NCBI RefSeq assembly: GCF_020991085.1
Contig: NZ_CP087720.1
Location: forward strand, 124,001 to 188,000
Direction: 5' to 3'
Length of the DNA stretch: 64,000 nt
Source of the DNA: Roseomonas sp. OT10
Lineage (GTDB): Bacteria; Pseudomonadota; Alphaproteobacteria; Acetobacterales; Acetobacteraceae
The notes beneath the pieces are model-generated. The model searched no databases. It was not told the origin of the DNA and was given only the letters and a program-made list of their open reading frames with translations. The translations under genes were made by a program, and so were the position numbers. This document shows, piece by piece, positions 26,190 to 35,034 of the stretch (its first letter is position 1; each line of letters begins with the position of its first letter).

Positions 26190-26970
26190 GCTGCGGGAGA
26201 TTTCTGTCGGCTATGGCCGCGATGTCGTGCTGCCTGGCTGCAGCCTGCAGGTCCGGCCGGGTGAGGTGGTGGCGTTGATCGGCGCCAACGGTGCCGGGAA
26301 GTCCACCCTCGTGAAGGCGCTGTCCGGCCTGCTGCCATGTCGTGGCGGCAGTATCCTGCTGGACGGCGAGTCCATCGAGGCTCTGTCCCCGCGCGACCGG
26401 GTCCGCCGCGGCATCGCCCACGTGCCGGAGGGGCGGCAAGTCTTCGGAGGGCTGTCGGTGGAGGATAACCTGATCCTGGGCGCCTATGCACAGGCAGATC
26501 TCCGGGACGCCGCCTCGATCAAGGAACGGATCGCGGAAAGCTGCCTCTTCTTCCCTGCCCTGCTGGAGCGGCTTCGAGAGCCAGCCGGCAATCTTTCAGG
26601 CGGGCAGCAACAGATGCTGGCGATCGCACGCGGGCTGATGGGCCGTCCGCGATACCTTCTGCTTGATGAGCCTTCGCTGGGCCTCGCCCCCTTGCTGGTC
26701 AGCGAGATTTTCCGCCTGGTGAGCCGCCTGCGGGAGGCCGGGCTGAGCATCCTGCTGTCCGAGCAGAACGCGCGGCAAAGCTTGGCGGTGTCTGACCGGG
26801 CCTATGTGTTGGAAGCTGGGCACGTGACGATGCAGGGCGTTTCCAGGGATATCCTTGAAACGGATGAGATCGCCGAGAAGTACCTGGGGGGTGGCACGGC
26901 CATCGGGGCCGCCCCCGGCCGGCAGATGGCGCTGGACATCCGCCTGAAGGACATCCTGGCGTCCGGCTGA
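26182..26970 (+). CDS. LivF-type ABC transporter ATPase
   Basis: 262 residues, GTG start overlapping the preceding gene by eight bases. Walker A is GANGAGKST, the signature is NLSGGQQQMLAIARGL, Walker B is YLLLDEPSLGLAP, and the PEGRQVFGGLSVEDN segment is typical of LivF. A tail of about 25 residues after YLGGG is longer than usual. It is the last gene of the transporter operon; the next recognisable sequence is the opposing dehydrogenase fragment at 27114. Confidence 0.95.
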   Translation: MLELREISVGYGRDVVLPGCSLQVRPGEVVALIGANGAGKSTLVKALSGLLPCRGGSILLDGESIEALSPRDRVRRGIAHVPEGRQVFGGLSVEDNLILGAYAQADLRDAASIKERIAESCLFFPALLERLREPAGNLSGGQQQMLAIARGLMGRPRYLLLDEPSLGLAPLLVSEIFRLVSRLREAGLSILLSEQNARQSLAVSDRAYVLEAGHVTMQGVSRDILETDEIAEKYLGGGTAIGAAPGRQMALDIRLKDILASG

Positions 26971-27113
26971 AATGCGGGCGCTCCGAGGCGGGACGGGCTG
27001 CAGATGGCGAGGCTCGTAATGGCGCAGCCCAGGCTTCAGCACAGCACCGCTCGGGCGGGCCTGGAGCAGGAGCGCCTGCGCAATCAAGCCGCGCCGCGTT
27101 GTGCCTCGCTTCC

Positions 27114-27396
27114 TCAGCTCAGCGGGTCCGGGGCGTGTCCCGTCAGTTGTTCAAAGCGGCGTGCATAGAGTGGCCAGACCTGGGGATTGACCAGGTGCGG
27201 CGGCACCTTCCCGGCCAGCACGTCGATCCATTGCTGCGCCGCCATCACGGACATCTGCCGCAACGCTTCCGCGGTGATGCCCGCGGTGTGCGGGCTGGCG
27301 ATGACGTTGTCGAAGCACAGCAGGGGATGGTCGGCCGGCGGCGGTTCCCGCAGGAACACGTCGATGCCGGCGCCGGCGATCCGCTTCTCCGCCAGC
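27114..27396. repeat. direct repeat, left copy (283 bp)
   Basis: Aligns without gaps to 41071-41353. Over the 259 bases 27138-27396 against 41095-41353, 13 mismatches were counted by eye. Both copies have the same orientation and flank the 27.5-40.8 kb operon. Confidence 0.92.
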
Positions 27397-27398
27397 AA
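27114..27398 (-). pseudogene. 3' fragment of a D-2-hydroxyacid dehydrogenase gene
   Basis: It codes for the last 94 residues or so of the enzyme encoded intact at 41071-42126, including the His-containing ASPHTAGITAEALRQMS region, but lacks the NAD-binding and most catalytic parts. The match ends abruptly at 27396, inside what should be LAENRIAGAG (here LAEKRIAGAG). The next 140 bp up to the hydratase gene (27540) are unrelated and contain no gene. It is a truncated copy, probably a recombination scar. Confidence 0.9.
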
Positions 27399-27539
27399 CG
27401 CCTGGTCCCCGGAGCCAAACTGGGGGATTTCACCTCGGGCACTTCACGGCAATCAACAATCCTGCCTCTCAAGCTCGTTGCGGACCCGCAGTCGGCGCGT
27501 CTGATGGGGACTTCCGGCCATCCTATGCCAGACCAAGAA

Positions 27540-28235
27540 CTACCTGCAGTCTCCGCGGCCCGCAGGCAGGGTTTTCCTTGGTGTGAGATCTGACAGGTCC
27601 CCGCCGCAGAGCTGCTTCAGCGCGCGCAGCCGATCCGGCGGCAACCTTGCAGCGCTCGTTGCGAGTTCGATGGCCACATCCAGTAATGCCGGCCTTGCTG
27701 CCAAACGCGACGCGAGCCCCAATGAGAGAGCCTCCTGGGCCGTGATGTTGCGTCCTGTCGTGAGGAGGTCGAAGCATAGGCGCGGAGGCAGGTGGCGCCG
27801 CAGGACGGGCGCGATGAGTGATGGCAGGATGCCGTGCTGCGCCTCCGGGAAGGACATGCGGCTGTCCTCGGTCATCGCCAGGTAGTCGCAGCAGAGGGCG
27901 AAGGCTGCTCCGGCTCCGATGATGGCCCCCTGAACAGCCGCGACGACCGGCTTTCCAACCCGGCCGGGCGTCGCCAGGAGCGCTTCGCTCAACCGAAGGC
28001 GCATCCTCTCCGCCGCGCGATCGGCCGATAGCGCCCGCATTTCCGCGAGATCATTCCCGGCGCAGAAGACGGATCCTTCGGCCGCGACGACAATCGTCTG
28101 CACATCGTCGGCGGCCTCCGCTGCGTCGATGGCTGCAATGAGCGCTTCGGTCATAGCGCGATCGAGAGCGTTGCGCTTCTCGGGCCGGTTCAGGACTAGG
28201 AGACGGGCCAGACCGCGATTCTCCTGGCGGATCAT
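27540..28235 (-). CDS. enoyl-CoA hydratase/isomerase family protein
   Basis: 231 residues with a crotonase core: LNRPEKRNALD, the oxyanion-hole segments FCAGNDLAEM and GAIIGAGAAFALCCD, and MSFPEAQHGILPS. Family members usually run to about 255-260 residues. The end here (TPRKTLPAGRGDCR) looks unusual and lies next to a recombination junction, so the natural C-terminus may have been replaced. The Glu expected in the second catalytic position is replaced by Pro-Ser (GILPS), so the reaction may be isomerisation, decarboxylation or hydrolysis instead of hydration. It overlaps the CoA-transferase gene. Confidence 0.85.
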   Translation of the reverse strand: MIRQENRGLARLLVLNRPEKRNALDRAMTEALIAAIDAAEAADDVQTIVVAAEGSVFCAGNDLAEMRALSADRAAERMRLRLSEALLATPGRVGKPVVAAVQGAIIGAGAAFALCCDYLAMTEDSRMSFPEAQHGILPSLIAPVLRRHLPPRLCFDLLTTGRNITAQEALSLGLASRLAARPALLDVAIELATSAARLPPDRLRALKQLCGGDLSDLTPRKTLPAGRGDCR

Positions 28236-29443
28236 CCGTCCGCCACCGCACTCGCTGGCGGGTCTTCAAACCCTTGCACCAGACCCATGGCACGGAGGAC
28301 CGGCAGCCGGTCCTCCATTCCAAGCTCCCGGAGAATGTCTGCACTGTGCTCGCCGAGCATCGGCGGGGGCCTCAATTCCATTTCGCGCTGGCCGTCATAC
28401 CAGATCGGGCGCCGAGGTGCCCTCACCGCGCCGTGTATCGGATGATCCAGCTCGTACACGGTTCCGAGATGCTGCACCTGAGGATCGGACTCGACATCCT
28501 GTATCTCGTGAACCGGCGCGAAGGGGACATCGGCCTCTTCCAGCCGTACCGTCCATTCGCGACGCGAGCGCTCGGCAAACACCTTCGCCAGCGCATGCGC
28601 CAGCTCACCGTACTGCGCGACCCTTCCCTCCCGGGTAGAGAAGCGGGGATCGTCATTCCATTCCGGGCGGTCGACGGCACGGAGCAGAGCCTGCCAGAAC
28701 TTTTCTGGCGAGGAGAGATGCAAACCGATCTGCTTGTTGTCCGAGCAGGTGAGAACATAGGCCTGCGAGAGAGCGGCGCGCGTGTAGGTGCCGATCGACA
28801 CGCCGGTCGCCGCGTACTGGGAAACGGCGTCGGTCATCAGCGCTATGGTCGCGTCCAGCATATTGACCTCAACGAGCCGGCCGATGCCGCGTGACGCTCG
28901 CTCAAGCAGGGCGCCCATGATCCCGTAGCAGGCGAACAGGCCCGTCGCGGCGTCCGCGAGGGCTGGTCCGGGCACCCGAGGTTCCGAGAACTCCCGCATC
29001 AGGGCAGCCATCCCGCCGATGGCCTGGCCGACCGTGTCATAGGCCGGCCGGCGCGAATACGGGCCATCGCGACCAAAGCCTGTCACCTCGCACAGGATCA
29101 GGCGTGGATTGTGCGCATGAAGGATCTCCCAGCCGATCCCGAGGCGCTCCGCGACACCCGGCCGGAAATTCGTCACCATGACGTCTGCCCGGGCCGCGAG
29201 GGCGAGAAGAACTTCCCGCCCGGCCGGCTTCGAGAAATCCAGGGCAAGGCTGCGTTTTCCACGATTGTGAGCCTGGAATTGCGGCCCGTAGAGGCCGCCC
29301 TGGAAACGCCGGAACGGATCGCCGCCGTCCGGCCGCTCCACCTTCACCACATCCGCCCCCAGCTCGGCCAGCAGCATGGCCGCATAGGGGGCCGTGATGA
29401 AGGAGCCGAGATCAAGCACGCGAAGCCCGCTGACGACCTTCAT
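28232..29443 (-). CDS. CaiB/BaiF (family III) CoA-transferase
   Basis: 403 residues. The family opening GLRVLDLGSFITAPYAAMLLAELGADVVKVE is present in pieces, followed by FQAHNRGKRSLALDF and a catalytic-region Asp (ALADAATGLFAC). It transfers CoA between acids in the cytoplasm, activating a carboxylic acid. It is four bases from overlap with the downstream hydratase and 6 bp from the upstream acyl-CoA dehydrogenase, so it is part of one operon. Substrate unknown. Confidence 0.93.
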   Translation of the reverse strand: MKVVSGLRVLDLGSFITAPYAAMLLAELGADVVKVERPDGGDPFRRFQGGLYGPQFQAHNRGKRSLALDFSKPAGREVLLALAARADVMVTNFRPGVAERLGIGWEILHAHNPRLILCEVTGFGRDGPYSRRPAYDTVGQAIGGMAALMREFSEPRVPGPALADAATGLFACYGIMGALLERASRGIGRLVEVNMLDATIALMTDAVSQYAATGVSIGTYTRAALSQAYVLTCSDNKQIGLHLSSPEKFWQALLRAVDRPEWNDDPRFSTREGRVAQYGELAHALAKVFAERSRREWTVRLEEADVPFAPVHEIQDVESDPQVQHLGTVYELDHPIHGAVRAPRRPIWYDGQREMELRPPPMLGEHSADILRELGMEDRLPVLRAMGLVQGFEDPPASAVADG

Positions 29444-29449
29444 GTGATC

Positions 29450-30601
29450 TCACCCGACCTTCAGGCCCATGAGGCCCGCGAGCAGGTTCCGCTGCATCTG
29501 CGAGGTGCCGGCGCCAATGGTGGTGCTGCGCGCATCCCGGAAGTGTCGCTGCATGTCGAATTCCATGCTGTAGCCATAGGCTCCCATGACCTGCATCCCC
29601 GCATTCGCCGCACGCACATAGGCTTCCGACCCAAAAAGCTTCGCCATCGTAATCTCTGCCAGGGCATCTCCACCTTGCTCCAGCGCCCACGCGGCCCTGT
29701 GGGTCAGCAGCCGGGCGGCCTCAACATCCACGCGCATATCCGCCAGGAGATGCGCGAGCGCCTGATTGCTGCCGATCGGGCGGCCGAACTGCGCGCGCTC
29801 CCCGGCATAGGTGACGGCCATGTCGAGGACGGCCTGAGCGCTGCCGCAATACCCCGCCGCGGAGCACAGGCGCTCCAGGCGGAGGCCCGAGAGGAGGTAG
29901 CTCCATCCCGCGTTGGGTTCTCCCACCAGCGCGTCCGGAGGCACGCGCACGTCGTCGAAGGTGATCTCGTAGGTTCCGACGCACCTCCGGCCGAGCATGT
30001 CGAGCTTGCGCAGTTCCACGCCGCTCGCCGAGTTCGGAACAAGGAACAAAGAGATCGCATTCCGGGTTGGCGCCTGCGGATCGGACCGGGCATAGACGTT
30101 GAGCAAGGTGTTCGGGGCCCCGGCACCGGTCGACCAGAGCTTGCGGCCGTTCAGCCGCCACGCCTCTCCGTCCCACTTGGCCGCGGTGCGCATGGCCGCC
30201 GCATCGGACCCGGCATCCGGCTCGGAGACGCAAATCGCCATCCGCTGGACGCCAGAGATGATGGCGGGGACGATGTCTCTGCGCTGGGCCTCTGTGCCGT
30301 GACGCAGGATGTTCAGGCCGCAGAACACGCCGGCGGCATAGGCGGTGAAGAAGTCGAAGCCCTTCGCAGACATGGCCTCCGCGAGGACGACGAGGTCCAG
30401 CGGGGTGCCCCCGAGACCTCCATGCTCCTCTGGAAAGGGAAGGGCGAAGAGTCCGGCCTCGGCCCAGGCGTCATAGAGTTCCAGAGGATACCGGCCCTCC
30501 CGGTCGAGCGCACGGATATAGGACCGCGTCGCATGGCGCTCCATCAGTGCCCCTACGGTCTCTGCGAGTTGCCGCTGCGTTTCGCTCAGAGCGAAATCCA
30601 T
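29450..30601 (-). CDS. acyl-CoA dehydrogenase
   Basis: 383 residues. ATG 30601 with GAGGAGG upstream fits the conserved MDFALSETQ opening; an in-frame extension of 20 Arg-rich residues is spurious. FAD-binding motifs are visible: MAICVSEPDAGSDAAAM, LWSTGAGAPN and QVMGAYGYSMEFDMQRHFRD near the end. Members introduce a double bond into acyl-CoA. It sits between the citryl-CoA lyase homologue and the CoA-transferase. Confidence 0.94.
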   Translation of the reverse strand: MDFALSETQRQLAETVGALMERHATRSYIRALDREGRYPLELYDAWAEAGLFALPFPEEHGGLGGTPLDLVVLAEAMSAKGFDFFTAYAAGVFCGLNILRHGTEAQRRDIVPAIISGVQRMAICVSEPDAGSDAAAMRTAAKWDGEAWRLNGRKLWSTGAGAPNTLLNVYARSDPQAPTRNAISLFLVPNSASGVELRKLDMLGRRCVGTYEITFDDVRVPPDALVGEPNAGWSYLLSGLRLERLCSAAGYCGSAQAVLDMAVTYAGERAQFGRPIGSNQALAHLLADMRVDVEAARLLTHRAAWALEQGGDALAEITMAKLFGSEAYVRAANAGMQVMGAYGYSMEFDMQRHFRDARSTTIGAGTSQMQRNLLAGLMGLKVG

Positions 30602-30635
30602 GCCGCGGCCTCCTCTGCATGCTCCTGCGGCACGG

Positions 30636-31415
30636 TCATGGCGCCTCCGCCTCCAGGGCATGCTGAGTCACCTCGCCTTCCGTTTGCTCCCACAGAGTGC
30701 GGGCGATGGGAGCCCGGAGTTCCTCGGCGATGTGTCCGACCAGTCCGACGGCGCGGCCAATGACCGCCACGCCGCGGCACAGGCGCCAGTCGAATCCCAT
30801 CTCGGTCATGACGGCCCCGATGGCGCCGGTCGCGTTGATCGGCAGGGTGCGGCCGGTCCGCTGCTCCGCCGCTTCGGCGATCCTTCGCAGCAGCGCGACA
30901 TGCGGGCCCGAGAAGCCATGCTCGGCCGCGATGTCGAAGAGCCGGGCCGTCCTGGGGTCCACGGGCTTGTGCACGGGATGCCCGAGCCCGGGGATGGGCC
31001 GCCGGGCCGCGATGTAGCTCTCGACGATCTCTGGCGCATCACGGCCATTCGCCTCCTGCAGCATGCGGGCGGCAGCTTCCGCGCCGCCGCCGAACATTGA
31101 TCCCATCCCACATAGCCCGGCCGCGACAGCGGCCTGGAGTGCCTCCGGTGCGCCAAGATAGACGAGCCGCGCGGCCATGGCCTGCGGGGTCATGCCGTGC
31201 TCCACCAGGGTGACCAGGAGGGCGTTGAAGACCCGCGCCTCGGCCTTCGTCGGGATACGCCCGGTGATCTCAAGGAAGGCCATCGCGCCAAGATCGAGAT
31301 GGCCGATGATCTCGCCGGGCAGGTCCCGGCCCTGGACAACCACGCGATCGGGCGTGCTGAATCCCATGTCGGAACGGATCGGCGTTCTCGCCCCTGCGCC
31401 TTGCGGGTCGGTCAT
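30636..31415 (-). CDS. citrate synthase superfamily protein, citryl-CoA lyase type
   Basis: 259 residues from ATG 31415, well below the roughly 400 of citrate synthase but normal for stand-alone citryl-CoA-lyase-like proteins. Shared landmarks are GHLDLGAMAFLEITGRIP, the mobile His region PIPGLGHPVHK and INATGAIGAVMTEMGF. Relatives cleave 3-hydroxy-3-carboxyacyl-CoA compounds to acetyl-CoA and a 2-oxo acid. In this operon it may cleave the product of the dehydrogenase and hydratase (inferred). An in-frame extension upstream to 31883 runs into the Bug gene and is rejected. Confidence 0.85.
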   Translation of the reverse strand: MTDPQGAGARTPIRSDMGFSTPDRVVVQGRDLPGEIIGHLDLGAMAFLEITGRIPTKAEARVFNALLVTLVEHGMTPQAMAARLVYLGAPEALQAAVAAGLCGMGSMFGGGAEAAARMLQEANGRDAPEIVESYIAARRPIPGLGHPVHKPVDPRTARLFDIAAEHGFSGPHVALLRRIAEAAEQRTGRTLPINATGAIGAVMTEMGFDWRLCRGVAVIGRAVGLVGHIAEELRAPIARTLWEQTEGEVTQHALEAEAP

Positions 31416-31420
31416 ACGGC

Positions 31421-32401
31421 TCACTCCACGCGCGCGCCACTGGCGCCGATAACCTGCGACCATAGCTCGGTCTCTCGACGGATCAGGGCCTGGAACTCCT
31501 CCGGGGTGCTCGGGGCGATCTCGCCACCGAGCGCCGCGATCGCCTGGCGCACTTCCGGCGTGGCGAGGGCCGCCGCGATCGCGTCTCGCAGGCCGGCCAC
31601 GATCGCGCGGTCCACTCCGGCCGGGGCCACGACGCCATACCAGGAGGCCATGTCGAAGCCGGGTACGTCCCGCGCGATGGGAGGCCAGTCCGGGTAGGAG
31701 GCGATGCCTGCGGCCGGGGAGACCGCAATCGGCCGCAGGCGGCCCGCCTCGATCTGCGGAACGGCCGCGGTGATGCCGGACAAGGTCATCTGCACCTCGC
31801 CATTGGCCACGGCGGTCACCGCCGGGGCGACGCCGGAATAGGGCACCTGGAGAATTTGCGTGCCAGTGAGCTGCTTGAGCCATTCCATGGCGACAGCATG
31901 GGGGCTCGCCGGTCCGAGGGACGCGTAGCTGAACCGATTAGGCTGGGCACGAACAAGGCTCAGCAACTCGGCAAGTGTCGTCGCCTGGACGCTGGGATGC
32001 ACCACCAGGACGTGAGGAATCCTTACGACGGTGCTGATCGGCAGGAGATCGCGCTGCGCATTGTACGGAAGGCGCATGTTCATGCTGGGATGGATGCAGA
32101 CGGCATTCGTGATCAGGCCGATGGTGTAGCCATCGGATGCGGCCCTGACGACCGCCTCGGTGCCGATGCTCTCGCTCGCGCCGGGCCGGTTCTCTATCAC
32201 CACCGGCTGCGCTAGAGTCGCTCTCAGCCGTTCGGCGAGCAGGCGTGCCGCGATATCGGTCCCGCCGCCAGGTGGATAGGGCACGATCAAGCGAAGGGTA
32301 CGTTCGGGAAACTCCCGAGCTGCGGCTTCGGCGAGCGGTGCTGCGACTGCGGCGGCAAGCACGAGCCTCCGACCGATGCCAATATCACACGACTTGATCA
32401 T
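31421..32401 (-). CDS. Bug/TctC-family solute-binding protein
   Basis: 326 residues from ATG 32401, which has GGAGG just upstream. The signal region is GIGRRLVLAAAVAAPLAEAAA, a twin-arginine-like start. Family motifs are LRLIVPYPPGGGTDI, ENRPGASESIGTE, AASDGYTIG and QVPYSGVAPAVTAVANGEV. It is five bases upstream of the citryl-CoA lyase homologue, in the same operon. It is the third Bug protein in the window and also lacks transporter partners. Confidence 0.93.
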   Translation of the reverse strand: MIKSCDIGIGRRLVLAAAVAAPLAEAAAREFPERTLRLIVPYPPGGGTDIAARLLAERLRATLAQPVVIENRPGASESIGTEAVVRAASDGYTIGLITNAVCIHPSMNMRLPYNAQRDLLPISTVVRIPHVLVVHPSVQATTLAELLSLVRAQPNRFSYASLGPASPHAVAMEWLKQLTGTQILQVPYSGVAPAVTAVANGEVQMTLSGITAAVPQIEAGRLRPIAVSPAAGIASYPDWPPIARDVPGFDMASWYGVVAPAGVDRAIVAGLRDAIAAALATPEVRQAIAALGGEIAPSTPEEFQALIRRETELWSQVIGASGARVE

Positions 32402-32503
32402 GTTGCCTCCCTGAATGTTCAGTGCCGCCATACAAAGGCTGCGCGCTCCATGCCGCTTCGCGATACGCATGTCAGTGCCCGCGGCAGCGAGCCGACCTAC
32501 TCG

Positions 32504-33250
32504 CTATCGATGTGAGTCGTCCGGTGGCGCGGCCGGCTGTGCACGAGACAGGGACCGGCGCCAGCGCCGACGGCTGTGTGACAGACCGAGGCCCGCGAGC
32601 AGGCCCGCCAGGCGGATTGGCGCTCCGATCCCTTCGACGACCGGTACCCCTATCTCCTTCGAGAGTTCGACCGGATCCATCATCACGGGGCATTGCGTTA
32701 TGCCGAGTGCGAGAATCACGTCGCACTGATCGTCGCGGACGAGGCTGCGGGCTTGTGCGACGAAGTTCTCCGCCATCGCAGCTCGGTTGTTGCTGATGTC
32801 CGGGAGGTCGAACCCCGAGCAACGCCACCCCGCCATCTTGTGCTCCATCCCATAGCGCCGGACGATGGCCTGAAGCATGGGGAGCAGATCCTCGTGGTAG
32901 ACGATCCCTCCGAAGCGGTCGCCAAGGACGCTTGCGACATGGAGCATCGCCTCGGTCGGCCCGATCACGGGGATGTCCACAGCCGATCGGCCGCCATCCA
33001 CCCCGAGATCGAGTGTTCCGAGGGGAACGACCGCGTCATATCCGAGGCTCTCGGCCCTGCGAAACGCCTCGATGAAGGCCGGGGCTACGAGCTGGATCTC
33101 CGCAGGCGTGAGGCCGTGGAGGTAAGGTGTCGCCGGCACCTGGACGATCCCGACCTCCACATCGGCAGAACTGAAGGCGAGCGCGGCGTTCTCCCGACGA
33201 CGCTTCTCTTTCTCCGGGTATTCGCCGACGACGAAGGCCACGCGAACCAT
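32504..33250 (-). CDS. Asp/Glu/hydantoin racemase superfamily protein
   Basis: 248 residues from ATG 33250 (an upstream in-frame extension overlaps the neighbouring gene). It begins VRVAFVVGEYPEKEKRRREN and has a two-domain racemase layout: VVPLGTLDLGVDGG where racemases usually have the first catalytic Cys, and LALGITQCPVMMDPV where the second normally lies. The first Cys is absent, and the second may be shifted to the ITQC Cys. Classical two-base racemisation is therefore doubtful. It is 13 bp downstream of another member of the same superfamily. Confidence 0.75.
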   Translation of the reverse strand: MVRVAFVVGEYPEKEKRRRENAALAFSSADVEVGIVQVPATPYLHGLTPAEIQLVAPAFIEAFRRAESLGYDAVVPLGTLDLGVDGGRSAVDIPVIGPTEAMLHVASVLGDRFGGIVYHEDLLPMLQAIVRRYGMEHKMAGWRCSGFDLPDISNNRAAMAENFVAQARSLVRDDQCDVILALGITQCPVMMDPVELSKEIGVPVVEGIGAPIRLAGLLAGLGLSHSRRRWRRSLSRAQPAAPPDDSHR

Positions 33251-33263
33251 CTCCTTCCCTCCT

Positions 33264-34019
33264 TCAGGGTGACCGCACAGGGGCTTCGGACAGCGTTCCG
33301 AGGAGATGGCCCATGCCAGGCTGCGCGGCGCGTCCACACTGGCGCAGGAAGGCCCAGTAGCTTGCGGTCGGATTGGTCACGACCGGGCGGCTGAACTCGG
33401 CTTCCAGCGCAGGCACGGCCTGCAGGCTGAGCCAGGAACCGCCTGCGAGGAGGAGGCCCTCGGCCGAGGGGTGATCCCGGAATGCGCGCCTCCCAAGAGC
33501 AATCGCCATATCCGCTCCGGGATCGGGCTGGATCGCGAGAACCTCCTGGGCCGTGTGCGGTTCGGCCACAACGCCGACTGGATCGAGGCCCGCCTCGCGA
33601 AGATAATCCGCGACCCGCGCCATGAGCTCGGCATTCCATTTGGCGGCGACGGCGACTTTCCTGACCCCGAGTTCCCGGAGCGCGTCGATCGACTCCTCGA
33701 AATCCGCGGAGCAGGAGATCGAGGTGCGCCGCTCAGCCTCCTCGATCATCGCGAGCATGCGCTGGCGGCCCACATGGGCGGATACCGGAATGCCGCCTTG
33801 AGTGATGCGCTGGACGCCTCGCCCACCAAGGAACTCGATGGCAGGCCAGAACTTCTCGAGGGCCTGTTCCGTGCCGGAGGAGCTGAAGGCCTGGAGGCCG
33901 ATGGGGGCGCAGACGAGCATGCAGTCCTGCGGTGCAACGCGGTAGAACTGGTAGTGGATATAGTCTCCTACGTTCACTGGAAGGACGTATCCCAACTGGT
34001 GTTTGGGCCGGAGATCCAT
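33264..34019 (-). CDS. arylmalonate decarboxylase / maleate isomerase family protein lacking the catalytic cysteine
   Basis: 251 residues, ATG with GGAGG upstream. The C-terminal half aligns by eye with Bordetella arylmalonate decarboxylase: LLLAGGSWLSLQAVPALE against ILLSCGGLLTLDAIPEVE, and RPVVTNPTASYWAFLR against VPVVSSSPAGFWDAVR. At the position of the essential Cys188 this protein has Gly193, and the maleate isomerase Cys position in the N-terminal half is also not Cys. Chemistry is therefore uncertain. Its gene lies 15 bp after the native stop codon of the interrupted Bug gene. Confidence 0.8.
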   Translation of the reverse strand: MDLRPKHQLGYVLPVNVGDYIHYQFYRVAPQDCMLVCAPIGLQAFSSSGTEQALEKFWPAIEFLGGRGVQRITQGGIPVSAHVGRQRMLAMIEEAERRTSISCSADFEESIDALRELGVRKVAVAAKWNAELMARVADYLREAGLDPVGVVAEPHTAQEVLAIQPDPGADMAIALGRRAFRDHPSAEGLLLAGGSWLSLQAVPALEAEFSRPVVTNPTASYWAFLRQCGRAAQPGMGHLLGTLSEAPVRSP

Positions 34020-34034
34020 GGGGCTGCCTCCGAT

Positions 34035-34080
34035 TTATTCTGGCTGTACATTTGCGCGGCGAATGACGTCGCGGTACTCA
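34035..34080 (-). pseudogene. detached 3' end of the interrupted Bug gene
   Basis: This short stretch codes for YRDVIRRANVQPE and a TAA stop (34035-34037), preceded by the target duplication TCA (34078-34080). Joined to the main gene at 35035 it restores an in-frame 323-residue protein ending as Bug proteins normally do. Confidence 0.93.
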
Positions 34081-35034
34081 GAGTCTGATTCATAATTATC
34101 CGGCGTGATTTCATGGCCTTGCGATGCGGCGTGCGAAGAGCTGGATCGAGGCGATGAAGAGCCATGCGGTAGCCGATGCGATGGTCTGCTCGAAGTCCTT
34201 GGCGAGGCGGCGGTTCCGATTGAGCCAAGCCAGTGTGCGTTCGACAACCCAACGGCGCGGGAGGACGACAAACCCTCTTGCGGCATCTGACCGTTTGACG
34301 ATCTCGACGGTCCATTTGCCGATCCGCCGGAGGGCGTCCCTGAGCTTGTCGCCAGCATATCCACCATCGGCGAAGACATGGCGCAGCCACGGGAAGCGCT
34401 TGATGATCTCGGCCAGCACCAGCGGCGCACCGTCACGGTCCTGGATGTCGGCGGTGTGGACTACCGCATGGACGAGATTGCCGTCGGTGTCGGTCAGGAT
34501 GTGGCGCTTGCGGCCCTTGGTCTTCTTGCCCGCATCATAGCCCCGAGGTCCGCCGCTTTCCGTGGTTTTGACGCTTTGGCTGTCGATTACCCCGGCGCTG
34601 GGCGAGGCTTCGCGACCCGTCCCCTCACGGGCGATCAGCAACAGAGCATGGTTCAATGACAACCACAGCCTATTGTCCCGCCACAGGTAGAACCAGCGCC
34701 GCACCGTCGAGACCGGCGGAAAGCAGGGCGGCAGCATCCGCCACGGCAGGCCGCCACGCAGCAGATACAGGATCGCCTCGACAATCCGCCTGAGTGGCCA
34801 CTTGCGCGGGCGGCCCACATGCGATGCTGGCGGAAAGAACGGCTCCAGCAGTGCCCATTCGGCATCGGTCAAATCGCTTGGCAAAGCCAGTTCCGCACGG
34901 GCATACTGCGCCCGAGTGGTATCGGTCCACATCGTTGATCTCCGGAAGTTTTCGCAAAAACCCCTGAATCAATGACCTGGGCTGGCGTCAAGCTAACCCG
35001 CTGATACCACTCAACTTAATTTCGGATCAGGCTC
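34081..35034 (-). mobile_element. IS5-family element, IS1031 type, copy 2 (954 bp)
   Basis: Same length, ends and transposase as copies 1 and 3, same orientation as copy 1. The flanking duplication is TCA (34078-34080 and 35035-35037). It is inserted into the last codons of a Bug-family gene. Confidence 0.96.
34111..34932 (-). CDS. IS5-family (IS1031-type) transposase, copy 2
   Basis: 273 residues, identical to copies 1 and 3 (see 925). Intact frame with all DDE motifs. Confidence 0.96.
   Translation of the reverse strand: MWTDTTRAQYARAELALPSDLTDAEWALLEPFFPPASHVGRPRKWPLRRIVEAILYLLRGGLPWRMLPPCFPPVSTVRRWFYLWRDNRLWLSLNHALLLIAREGTGREASPSAGVIDSQSVKTTESGGPRGYDAGKKTKGRKRHILTDTDGNLVHAVVHTADIQDRDGAPLVLAEIIKRFPWLRHVFADGGYAGDKLRDALRRIGKWTVEIVKRSDAARGFVVLPRRWVVERTLAWLNRNRRLAKDFEQTIASATAWLFIASIQLFARRIARP

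Noticed and set aside
33974-34390. Short frames fusing IS ends to neighbouring genes as new proteins
   Set aside because: The same IS-internal reading appears at each copy and ends in random flank; only the Bug tail change at 35016 follows a real gene.
895-35034. A 34-kb composite transposon made by IS copies 1 and 2
   Set aside because: Each copy is flanked by its own matched duplication (TGA and TCA). A composite would share one duplication at its outer ends, and the outer trinucleotides differ.
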